Origin: Pseudomonadota bacterium
GTDB lineage: Bacteria > Pseudomonadota > Gammaproteobacteria > Acidiferrobacterales > Acidiferrobacteraceae
Assembly (NCBI GenBank): GCA_021794595.1
Contig: JAJYQN010000105.1
Location: 1 to 64,000, forward strand
Direction of reading: 5' to 3'
DNA length: 64,000 nt
Positions 56,652-64,000 of this stretch are shown in pieces. Below the pieces are notes generated by a model. It did not search any database. It saw only the letters and a list, made by a program, of their open reading frames with translations, and was not told the DNA's origin. Numbering within the stretch: position 1 is the first letter of the stretch; the number at the start of each line of letters is the position of its first letter. Position numbers and translations under genes: made by a program.

Positions 56652-57713
56652 GTGCTCAGTGATGTCTTGTACGACAAGGTTCGCGCCGTCGAGCTTCGCG
56701 ATGGCGCGGTCCATCTCTTGGATCAGCGCGTGCTGCCGGGGACGATCCGCTACGAGGTGTGCACGACCGCGCGCGCGGTCGCTGAGGCCATCACCGCCAT
56801 GGTTGTGCGCGGGGCGCCAGCGATTGGGGTGACCGCCGCCTACGGGGCGGTCCTGGCAGTCAAGGCCGCTTACGAGAAGGCCCCCGATCGTTGGCGCCGC
56901 GAGGTGGCGGCGGATCTCGCCTTATTGCGCTTAAGCCGGCCCACGGCCGTCAATCTCGCTTGGGCGCTTGATGTCATGGAGCGGGTCATGGCTGAGGACG
57001 GGGAGGAGAAGCCAGTCGCGCGGGTCGAGGCCGAAGCCCGCCGCCTGCATGCCGACGATATCGCCGCCAACCGGCGCATGGGGGCCTACGGTGCGGCCTT
57101 ATTGCCCCCCAAGGCGCGGGTCTTGACCCATTGCAATACCGGGGCGTTGGCGACCGGGGGTTTTGGCACGGCACTGGGCGTTGTGCGATCGGCCGCGGCC
57201 GGGCGCGGAATCGCCATGGTGTATGCCGATGAGACCCGGCCCTGGCTTCAGGGCGCACGGCTCACGGCCTGGGAGCTTATTGAGGAGGGCCTGCCTGTCA
57301 CCTTGCTTGCCGATAGCGCGGCGGCCGCGCTTTTGCGCACCGGCACCATCCAGGCGGTGCTCGTGGGCGCGGATCGGATTGCCGCCAACGGCGACACCGC
57401 GAATAAGATCGGCACCTATGGCTTGGCGGTCCTGGCCCGGCACCACGGGGTTCCCTTCTATGTCGTCGCCCCCTTGAGTACGATCGATAGGCATTGCCCG
57501 GATGGCTTGTCCATTCCTATAGAGGAGCGCTCTCCCCAGGAGCTTTTACAGTGCCAAGGGATAAGCCATAGTCCGGCCACGGCCAAGGCCTGGAATCCGG
57601 TCTTCGATGTGACGCCTGCGAGCTTGATCGATGCCCTGATCACAGAAGACGGCGTGGTCGAGCGACCGAGCGCCCGGACCATAGAAGGGCTATTCGCCGC
57701 GAAGAAGCGCTAG
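56652..57713 (+). CDS. mtnA: S-methyl-5-thioribose-1-phosphate isomerase
   Basis: Methionine-salvage enzyme that isomerises methylthioribose-1-phosphate to the ribulose form. Motifs: VVRGAPAIGVTAAYG near residue 55, THCNTGALAT with the catalytic Cys near 160, and GADRIAANGDTANKIGTY with the catalytic Asp near 240. GTG 56652 gives about 353 residues, normal for the family, with GGGGG just upstream; ATG codons at 56583 and 56604 would add up to 23 residues. Divergent from mtaD. Confidence 0.93.
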   Translation: MLSDVLYDKVRAVELRDGAVHLLDQRVLPGTIRYEVCTTARAVAEAITAMVVRGAPAIGVTAAYGAVLAVKAAYEKAPDRWRREVAADLALLRLSRPTAVNLAWALDVMERVMAEDGEEKPVARVEAEARRLHADDIAANRRMGAYGAALLPPKARVLTHCNTGALATGGFGTALGVVRSAAAGRGIAMVYADETRPWLQGARLTAWELIEEGLPVTLLADSAAAALLRTGTIQAVLVGADRIAANGDTANKIGTYGLAVLARHHGVPFYVVAPLSTIDRHCPDGLSIPIEERSPQELLQCQGISHSPATAKAWNPVFDVTPASLIDALITEDGVVERPSARTIEGLFAAKKR

Positions 57714-58084
57714 AGGCGTTTAGCTTGGGTGGATCTAAAGAGAAAGGGCGTGGTGGGTCCTTAGGGGGGTGGCGAACGCGAGTCGCAAGCGGAGGGGGAT
57801 GGGATGCACGGTGTTCGGTCGAAGCGCGGGGCCTTGGGTGGGGTTCTTCTGTATACACTGTGGGTAGTCGGCGCGGTTAATTGAAGGTTTGAAGGACGAT
57901 TTTTCGGATATCTGGAAGTGGTGATGGGTTCCTCTTCTTTTTGTCGCGGTGACACGGGTGCTGACGTCGCCAAAGAAGCCGCACGGCATCGACTCCTCGC
58001 TACGCTACAGGGGCCGGACCGGGGGCGGCTGGGCGGGGTCGACAGCGTCCATCCCGTGGCTTGGCAGGAGCGTGGCGAGATACG
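57714..58084. other. Start of the accessory stretch between mtnA and gyrA
   Basis: About 370 bases after mtnA with no supported gene. It is G-rich on the plus strand and opens with the left boundary of DNA that does not belong to the conserved mtnA-gyrA order. Confidence 0.4.
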
Positions 58085-58325
58085 GGACCATCGTCACCGG
58101 CTGTCGGCAATCGCGAACTGCTGGGCCTTATGGCCGAGAAGGCGCCGGGCTCGCGCGATAAGCTGGCGTGCCTCACCGGCAAGGCCAAATCCCACCTGGT
58201 GCAGCACGTTGCGGACAATGGAAGGCTACGGCCTGCTTCGCCTCGAACGGGGCGAGCACGGACGCATCACACCCAAGGTGATGCATGATCGCGTGGAGCG
58301 GGACCGACCGTTCATCCACTCATGC
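58085..58325 (+). pseudogene. HTH regulator (HVO_A0114-like antitoxin/regulator), frameshifted
   Basis: Remnant of a small winged-helix DNA-binding protein of the kind found in toxin-antitoxin pairs. HRLSAIAN reads in one frame, RELLGLMAEKAPGSRDKLACLTGKAKSHL in a second (shown here in pieces, about 58105-58195), and LRTMEGYGLLRLERGEHGRI in the first again (about 58205-58280). Reading across these breaks restores a continuous HTH sequence. At least two frameshifts make it non-functional. No toxin partner is recognisable upstream. Confidence 0.65.
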
Positions 58326-58594
58326 GGGCGAGTTGAAGGGAGAATGCGCGACAAGGCTTCTGGGGTCCTCCTACCGTCCATTGACTATCGGGCCGTCGCA
58401 GCGGCTGTAAGCCTAGTTCCTTATTGAGCCGCTTGGCATAAGGGTTCGGTGGGCCGCCCTTCCCGAGGCGGCGCTTCTGGGTCTTGTGCGGGATGCGCCA
58501 GAAAAATACCGCCCCCTATCAAAACCGGTCGGCTGTCAGGGACTATTTCGCGGCCGGCGATCGTCTAGTCACCAGACAGCACAAGGATATGGTC

Positions 58595-59083
58595 ATGAAC
58601 CGAGCAGTCACGATGGCATTGACGATCTTCGCGAGTTGTATCCTCCCGCATAGTGCGCAGGCCTCCACGGCCTTGCGCCAAGCCGTGCACGCCGGCGCTC
58701 GGCTATTTCAGGAGGCCCACTTTGGCGGCCATCTGCAGGTGCCCTTGAATGCCCATGCCGCCTTTGCCAGTGCCCTATCCGATCATGCGTCCACCCAGAA
58801 TACCGGTATCACCTGTGCGACCTGCCATTTGCACGGCGGGCGTACCGCCGGGCGGCTGCCGGATGGCCGACAGATCCCGAGCCTGCGTAACGCGGCCGCT
58901 ATCTTCCCGCGGTTCGCGCACGGGCGGGTCGTCACCTTAAGTCACCAGATTCGCCATTGTGTCCGTCAGGGCCTTGGTGGTACCGCCCCCGCCTATGGCG
59001 GCCGCGCCCTCGTTGATCTCGTAGCCTATCTCGGCGCTTTGGCCCATGGCCAACGTATCGCCATTGGCGCCCCACCCCACTAA
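58595..59083 (+). CDS. Monoheme c-type cytochrome, TsdA/SoxA-like domain
   Basis: Exported single-heme cytochrome c of about 162 residues. After a signal peptide (MALTIFASCILPHSAQAS) the mature part has one heme motif, CATCH, then RQIPSLRNAAAIFPRF and TLSHQIRHCVRQGL followed by ALVDLVAYLGAL. This layout, with a Cys in the QI..C position about 60 residues after the heme and an ALVxYL helix, matches the first heme domain of thiosulfate dehydrogenase TsdA and SoxA, where that Cys is the distal heme ligand. TsdA itself has two such domains; only one is present. A role in sulfur-compound oxidation is inferred. ATG 58595 has AAGGA 7 bases upstream. Confidence 0.75.
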   Translation: MNRAVTMALTIFASCILPHSAQASTALRQAVHAGARLFQEAHFGGHLQVPLNAHAAFASALSDHASTQNTGITCATCHLHGGRTAGRLPDGRQIPSLRNAAAIFPRFAHGRVVTLSHQIRHCVRQGLGGTAPAYGGRALVDLVAYLGALAHGQRIAIGAPPH

Positions 59084-59516
59084 ACCTGAAGATCCGTAAG
59101 CCGCCTCCGACACCGGTCACGGCGCGTGGCGTCGTCGATAACGTTGGCGCCGTGCCAGCCTTGTGTGTGTCCATCATGATTGTGCGATCCCGGAGGGTTA
59201 CTCGGAGACCCTTCTGGTAACCCTAAGGAGGCGGACGCACGAGCGGCCCGATGGGTGTGAAGAATGGCGCCACCCGGCCCATGGCTACGAGACCGGCGCC
59301 GGGCAGATTGCCCAACAGCGGATACGGCGTGGCGACCCGGCCCGCAAGGTCCCTCCTCGAAGGGTGAGAGGTAGGGTCGCCTCGGTTTCCCGGATCGTCG
59401 CTCGGTACCGGTCCTGCCGCGCCGCCGATGCCCGTAGGAGGGCCATGGGTCGGCCAGGGTCTGGAGCGGGGTCTGTCTGGCGGAGGTAAGCCTGAGGATG
59501 CGGAGTGGATGACTCG
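59084..59516. other. Intergenic stretch, short inverted repeat only
   Basis: About 430 bases without a supported gene. AGGGTTAC (59194-59201) and GTAACCCT (59217-59224) form an 8-base inverted repeat that could be a weak hairpin. Plus-strand open frames here are Gly/Arg/Pro-rich and match nothing I recognise. Confidence 0.4.
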
Positions 59517-59678
59517 TTATTTTGCGGACGCTTTGGCCAGCACTCGGTTCTGACGCTCGGAGGCCTTCTTGAGTACTTGTTTGTATACCCGTTTTTTTTC
59601 GCGCGACGAGGCGTTACGGATGAACTCCGAAAAAGGAGTCGACTCTGCTATCTTGGGCTTGCGCTTTAGGGTAAACAT
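59517..59678 (-). CDS. Small basic protein overlapping the zeta-toxin gene
   Basis: 53-residue Lys/Arg-rich protein starting MFTLKRKPKIAESTPFSEF and continuing with EFIRNASSREKKRVYKQVL, ending in AKASAK. Its ATG at 59678 lies inside the end of the restored zeta-toxin frame (stop 59666-59668), so the two genes overlap by 13 bases, the coupling expected for a toxin-antitoxin pair. It is predicted to be a single helix. The function is inferred from the overlap; it is intact although the upstream gene is not. Confidence 0.7.
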   Translation of the reverse strand: MFTLKRKPKIAESTPFSEFIRNASSREKKRVYKQVLKKASERQNRVLAKASAK

Positions 59679-60461
59679 AATCCGGAATTGGTTAGGCCTA
59701 AAAGGTGTTTTAGGTCGTCAATACCGTATTTCTCAGGGACATGGTTGTCAATCCTATCAACGCCCGCCTGGTAGAACCGGTGCGAGTCATCGTTGTTCTT
59801 CGATTTGCCTGCCCAGTTCGGTCTTCAGGCGGTTGACCACTTCGCGTGCCGCAAAATACTGCCGGATGAAATCATCTGGCTGAATTCGGCGTCCCTCAGC
59901 TGCTCCACGAGCCTGAACGAATTGCCAAGCTTGCTGAGGTTCTTGATATACGTACAAAATTTGTACCGTCCTACCCCGCTTCAATGATCGCTGGATGTTT
60001 TTTTCCGCGACCTTGTAACTGGATAGTGTTCCATCGAGCAAAAAGCTTTGTTTGAGGGCCAGGTCATGCATGAACTCAATGATAGGAATCACTGCGCGTT
60101 GAAATAGCCACGCATTCTGCCCCGTATAGCCGGGCAAGGTCTCGCGCAGTTCGTCTGGATCGATACGGAGTACTTTTATGCCGTCTGGCCCCTTAAGGTT
60201 CAATAACTCAATTGAGGCCTCGGTCTTACCGGCGCCCGGAGAGCCTGCTATGAATACCGACACGGGATGGACTTCTGGGGTAAATACCTTTGGGTCAGTT
60301 AGGTGCCGCGCGATCTTGGCCCGGTGTGCTTTGGCATATTTCAGATATCCTCTCTGAAGTGCTAGCTGAAATCCGCCCCATCTCTTACGCTCCCTCGCAA
60401 GCATCGCTTTGGTTCCTGAGCGCGAGGCTGCCGGTAACAGTACAAACGCGCCTATGCTCAT
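59666..60461 (-). pseudogene. Zeta-toxin family kinase, frameshifted near the C-terminus
   Basis: P-loop kinase of the zeta-toxin family. The main frame (60461 to 59787, 224 residues) has Walker A VSVFIAGSPGAGKTEASIEL near residue 70, RIDPDELRETLPGYTG and the FLLDGTLSSY segment, then ends early after VNRLKTELGRQI. In another frame the family's C-terminal part follows at once (KNNDDSHRFYQAG, DNHVPEKYGIDDLKHLL) to a stop at 59666. The junction lies at about 59800-59803 and seems to involve a shift plus loss of a few codons. The start is uncertain; the first 30 residues are unlike the family. A truncated but partly active kinase cannot be excluded. Confidence 0.82.
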
Positions 60462-60650
60462 GAATGGCCGCGAGGGCGATCAGGGGCTGACGGTGGGGCG
60501 CATCACTCTCGGCAATGTGAGGGGTCGAAAAGGCCGGGTTATGGCATCACGACCAGGGCCCTTAAGAGCCGGATGGTCAGGTTCTCAGCCCACGCCTCCG
60601 CCCGCCCTTGTTGCCTAGCCCGTGGGGCCGCTGAAGACGCCCGCCGCGCT

Positions 60651-60678
60651 TTAGGTCAGGGGGACCCTATGGTATAGT
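60651..60678 (+). promoter_or_regulatory. Probable gyrA promoter
   Basis: TATAGT at 60673-60678, with TTAGGT at 60651-60656 as a weak -35 box 16 bases upstream. The start would be about 55 bases before gyrA. Bases 60462-60650 hold nothing else that I recognise. Confidence 0.4.
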
Positions 60679-60740
60679 GGGCGACCGGCTTTTCAGCACC
60701 CCATAAGAGGTCCCAAGGCCGCACTCGCAGCCTAAATTTG

Positions 60741-63350
60741 ATGGATCAATTCGCCAAAGAAACTATCCCAGTTAATCTGGAAGAGGAGATGCGCCAGTCG
60801 TACCTCGATTACGCCATGAGCGTGATCGTCGGACGCGCCCTCCCCGATGTGCGCGACGGCCTAAAGCCCGTCCATCGCCGCGTGCTCTATGCCATGCAGG
60901 TCCTGGGCAATGAGTGGAACCGGCCTTATAAGAAGTCGGCGCGCGTCGTCGGTGACGTCATCGGTAAATACCACCCCCACGGCGACACCGCGGTCTACGA
61001 CACGATCGTGCGTATGGCCCAGACCTTCTCGATGCGCTACCCGTTGGTAGACGGGCAGGGGAATTTCGGTTCGGTCGACGGTGACGCCCCGGCGGCTATG
61101 CGGTATACCGAAATTCGCATGGCCCGCATCGCGCACGATCTTTTGGCGGACCTCGACAAGGAAACGGTCGATTTCGCGCCGAACTATGACGGTTCGGAGC
61201 ACGAGCCCCTGGTGCTTCCCACCGCTTTGCCGAATCTACTCGTTAACGGCTCATCGGGTATTGCCGTGGGTATGGCGACCAACATCCCGCCGCATAACCT
61301 CTCCGAGGTCATAGACGCGCTACTCGCCTTGATCGAAAACGGTGACTTATCGGTGGATGCCTTGATGGCGCATATCCCCGGACCGGACTTCCCGACCGCC
61401 GCCATCATCAATGGGAGCGCTGGCATCCGCGAGGCCTATCTCACTGGCCGCGGCAAGATCTACGTGCGCTCGCGGGTCGAGATCGAAGAGGAGCGTCCCG
61501 GCCGTCGCCAGGCTCTGATCGTCACCGAGTTGCCGTATCAGGTCAATAAGGCGCGCTTGCTCGAAAAGATCGCCGAACTCGTAAAAGAAGGGCGCATCGA
61601 CGGGATTGCCGAGTTGCGCGATGAGTCCGACAAGTCGGGCATGCGTATGGTGATCGAGTTAAAGCGCGGGGAAAACGCCGAAGTCATCTTAAACAATCTC
61701 TACCAATTGACGTCTTTGCAGACGGTCTTTGGTATCAATATGGTGGCACTTGACGACGGCCAGCCGAAGCTCCTGAACCTGCCGCAGATCTTGAAGGCGT
61801 TCTTGAGTCATCGGCGCGAGGTCGTCACCCGTCGCACCCTCTATGATCTGCGTAAGTCGCGCGAGCGCGCCCATGTCTTGGAAGGTCTCGCCGTGGCGCT
61901 CGAGAACATCGATGACATCATAGCGGTCATAAAGGCTGCCGAAGACCCGGCGAGCGCCCGTAAACGTCTCCTCGAGCGGTCGTGGTCGGCGCGGCTGGTC
62001 GGAGCCTTGCTGAAAGACGCCTCTCAGGCCTCGCGGCTCGAGGGACTAGCGCCCGGGGTCGGTTTGATGGGCGAGGGATATGTCTTGACCGAGGTCCAGG
62101 CCCAGGCGATCCTGGATCTGCGGCTCCATAGGTTGACCGGGCTCGAACAGGAAAAGATTCACGGCGAGTACCAGGAGATTCTGCGGCGTATCGAGGCGCT
62201 GTCTGAGATACTGCGCAGCGATGGGCGCTTGATGGAAGTGGTGCGCGACGAGCTCTTGGTGATCAAGAGCCAATACGGGGATGCGCGACGCACCGAGATC
62301 TATGCTGGTCGCGTGGACCTGAGTCGGGAGGATTTGATCGCCCAGGAGACTGTGGTCGTCACCCTGTCGCACGCCGGTTACGTCAAGGCCCAACCGCTTG
62401 CGGACTACCGGGCGCAGCGCCGGGGCGGCAAGGGCCGCAGTTCCGGACGCATGCGCGAAGAGGACTTCGTCGATCGGCTCGTGGTGGCCAATACCCACGA
62501 CACCATTCTGTGTTTCTCGAACCGCGGCAAGGCCTATTGGCTCAAGGTCTACGATCTACCCCAGACCGGCCATGGCGCGCAAGGGCGCCCCATCGTCAAT
62601 TTCCTGCCGCTTTCCGAAGGCGAGAAGCTCACGACGATTCTCCCGTTGCCGACCTTCGAGGAGGGCAAGTCGGTGTTCATGGCGACCTCGGATGGGACCG
62701 TCAAAAAGACCCCATTGACCGATTTTTCCCGGCCACGCACGAGCGGGATCGTGGCGATCGACCTCGTGCCGGGCAATGTCTTGGTTGGGGCCGGCATCGC
62801 GAGCGGACAAAGCGATATTCTGTTGTTTAGTAATGGCGGTAAGGCGATCCGTTTCCATGAGCAGGATGTGCGCTCCATGGGCCGTAACGCCCGCGGCGTG
62901 CGCGGCATGAGCTTGCGTGATGGCCAGCGCGTGGTGTCGCTCATGATCGTCGATCCGGCGGCCCAGACCCAGGCGGTCTTGACTGCCGCCGAAAACGGTT
63001 ATGGCAAGCGCACCCCGTTCTCGGACTTCCCCTGTCATAATCGCGGCGGCCAGGGCGTCATCTCCATGCAGGTCACGGAGCGCAACGGCAAGATCGTGGG
63101 CGCTGTTCTGAGTGGCGAGGATGACGAGGTCATGATGATTACTGACAGCGGAAGCCTGATCCGCATGCGCGCCGCTGAGATCTCCATGACGAGCCGCAAT
63201 ACCCAGGGCGTGCGGCTCATGGGCTTGGATGCGGGAGAGCGTTTAGTGGGGCTTGAGAAAATAGAGGAGGCCCTGGTCTTGGGTGATGCCGAGACCGGTG
63301 CGGGTGGCCACGTGACAGCGACGGACGGTGATCATGACGCAAATCTTTAA
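60741..63350 (+). CDS. gyrA: DNA gyrase subunit A
   Basis: DNA-cleaving subunit of gyrase, 869 residues. The catalytic Tyr is in [11 protein letters not shown], and the quinolone region reads [11 protein letters not shown], with Thr at the Ser83-equivalent position and Asp at 87. The C-terminal domain contains the GyrA box QRRGGKG and the repeated beta-pinwheel blades. ATG 60741 is preferred over the adjoining TTG at 60738. The gene overlaps serC by 17 bases. Confidence 0.98.
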   Translation: MDQFAKETIPVNLEEEMRQSYLDYAMSVIVGRALPDVRDGLKPVHRRVLYAMQVLGNEWNRPYKKSARVVGDVIGKYHPHGDTAVYDTIVRMAQTFSMRYPLVDGQGNFGSVDGDAPAAMRYTEIRMARIAHDLLADLDKETVDFAPNYDGSEHEPLVLPTALPNLLVNGSSGIAVGMATNIPPHNLSEVIDALLALIENGDLSVDALMAHIPGPDFPTAAIINGSAGIREAYLTGRGKIYVRSRVEIEEERPGRRQALIVTELPYQVNKARLLEKIAELVKEGRIDGIAELRDESDKSGMRMVIELKRGENAEVILNNLYQLTSLQTVFGINMVALDDGQPKLLNLPQILKAFLSHRREVVTRRTLYDLRKSRERAHVLEGLAVALENIDDIIAVIKAAEDPASARKRLLERSWSARLVGALLKDASQASRLEGLAPGVGLMGEGYVLTEVQAQAILDLRLHRLTGLEQEKIHGEYQEILRRIEALSEILRSDGRLMEVVRDELLVIKSQYGDARRTEIYAGRVDLSREDLIAQETVVVTLSHAGYVKAQPLADYRAQRRGGKGRSSGRMREEDFVDRLVVANTHDTILCFSNRGKAYWLKVYDLPQTGHGAQGRPIVNFLPLSEGEKLTTILPLPTFEEGKSVFMATSDGTVKKTPLTDFSRPRTSGIVAIDLVPGNVLVGAGIASGQSDILLFSNGGKAIRFHEQDVRSMGRNARGVRGMSLRDGQRVVSLMIVDPAAQTQAVLTAAENGYGKRTPFSDFPCHNRGGQGVISMQVTERNGKIVGAVLSGEDDEVMMITDSGSLIRMRAAEISMTSRNTQGVRLMGLDAGERLVGLEKIEEALVLGDAETGAGGHVTATDGDHDANL

Positions 63351-64000
63351 TTTTGGAGCGGGTCCTGCGGTCATGCCGCAGGCGGTCTTGCGCAAGGCGC
63401 AAGAGGAACTCGCGGAATGGCACGGCAGCGGCATGTCGGTCATGGAAATGAGCCATCGCGGCAAGGAGTTCATGGGTATCATGGCCCATGCCGAGTCGTC
63501 GTTGCGGGCGCTTTTGGGGATCCCCGGCCACTATAAGGTGTTGTTCCTCCAGGGCGGCGCCTCTCTGCAATTTGCGATGGTGCCGATAAATTTATTACGC
63601 GGCAAGACCGGTGCCGATTACATCAATACTGGCGAATGGTCGAAAAAGGCCATAGCCGAGGCCCGGCGGTTTTGTGAGGTCAACGTGGCGGCGAGCGGCG
63701 AGGCCGGCAAGTTCACCGACGTTCCCGCGGAGGAGACCTGGAGGCTCAAGCCCGATGCCGCTTATGTCCATTACACGCCCAACGAAACGATAGGTGGGGT
63801 GGAGTTTCCCTTTATTCCCGACACTAAGGGCGTGCCCTTGGTGGCCGATATGTCGTCTACGATCCTCTCGAGGCCGATCGACGTCAGCCGCTTTGGGCTG
63901 ATCTACGCTGGCGCCCAGAAGAATATAGGCCCCTCGGGTCTGACCGTTGTCATAGTCCGCGAGGACCTCCTGGGCGGGGCTTTGAAGACTATGCCGCTTA
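63334..64000 (+). CDS. serC: Phosphoserine aminotransferase, partial at the window edge
   Basis: PLP enzyme of serine and pyridoxine synthesis, cut by the window end after about 222 residues. The N-terminus [12 protein letters not shown], the [13 protein letters not shown] block, [12 protein letters not shown] and the PLP-lysine motif [14 protein letters not shown] are intact. The start lies inside the 3' end of gyrA, implying coupled translation, and gyrA-serC is the usual gammaproteobacterial order. Confidence 0.97.
   Translation, partial: MTQIFNFGAGPAVMPQAVLRKAQEELAEWHGSGMSVMEMSHRGKEFMGIMAHAESSLRALLGIPGHYKVLFLQGGASLQFAMVPINLLRGKTGADYINTGEWSKKAIAEARRFCEVNVAASGEAGKFTDVPAEETWRLKPDAAYVHYTPNETIGGVEFPFIPDTKGVPLVADMSSTILSRPIDVSRFGLIYAGAQKNIGPSGLTVVIVREDLLGGALKTMPL

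Noticed and set aside
59239-59516. Group II intron or transposase remnant
   Set aside because: No domain V-like hairpin, no reverse transcriptase fragment, and no transposase motif in any frame.

Overview
The window looks like chromosome from a GC-rich gammaproteobacterium, probably an acidophilic chemolithoautotroph of the Acidiferrobacter/Acidithiobacillus type. The evidence is gammaproteobacterial gene order (dapB-carAB-greA-rlmE-ftsH-folP-glmM-tpiA-secG-tRNA-Leu-nuo; rimP-nusA-infB-rbfA-truB-rpsO-pnp; gph/mupP-ubiG-mtaD / mtnA-gyrA-serC), a Tat-exported HiPIP/Iro-like iron-sulfur protein, a TsdA/SoxA-like cytochrome c, a cytochrome c' with a cytochrome b561, and a CbbY-like phosphatase. 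The lineage is inferred from gene content and remembered synteny; no search was run.

Layout. 1-4.1 kb is accessory DNA: an ISL3 transposase, a compact nucleotidyltransferase-HEPN-acetyltransferase operon (toxin-antitoxin type), and a frameshifted RBBP9-like hydrolase. 4.2-16.5 kb is a co-directional housekeeping block for lysine/peptidoglycan precursor (dapB, glmM), carbamoyl phosphate (carAB), RNA and protein quality control (greA, rlmE, ftsH), folate (folP), glycolysis (tpiA) and secretion (secG), ending in tRNA-Leu(GAG). carA has its own promoter overlapping the dapB stop, followed by a terminator-like hairpin, an attenuator layout. 16.7-30.9 kb is a complete 14-gene respiratory complex I operon, nuoA-N, with separate nuoC and nuoD.

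30.9-38.5 kb is mixed: yaeQ, cytochrome c', cytochrome b561, a TonB-dependent receptor, a decayed zeta-toxin module, the HiPIP and an endonuclease/exonuclease/phosphatase protein. 38.5-46.9 kb holds initiator tRNA-Met, divergent from the rimP-to-pnp translation and RNA-decay operon. 46.9-57.7 kb carries a methyltransferase, a YheT hydrolase, acs, a DedA protein, dksA, cbbY-like, queD, the gph/mupP-ubiG-mtaD operon and divergent mtnA.

In 57.7-60.7 kb a roughly 3 kb accessory insert separates mtnA from gyrA. It holds a frameshifted HTH regulator, the TsdA-like cytochrome and a second frameshifted zeta-toxin locus with an overlapping 53-residue gene. gyrA and the start of serC close the window.

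The most interesting items are the three-gene NTase-HEPN-acetyltransferase operon with a large inverted repeat at its promoter, two independently decayed zeta-type modules, the single-heme TsdA-like cytochrome, the carA attenuator layout, and the tRNA-fMet gene divergent from rimP. I saw no CRISPR array, rRNA gene, prophage or clearly new multi-gene defence island.
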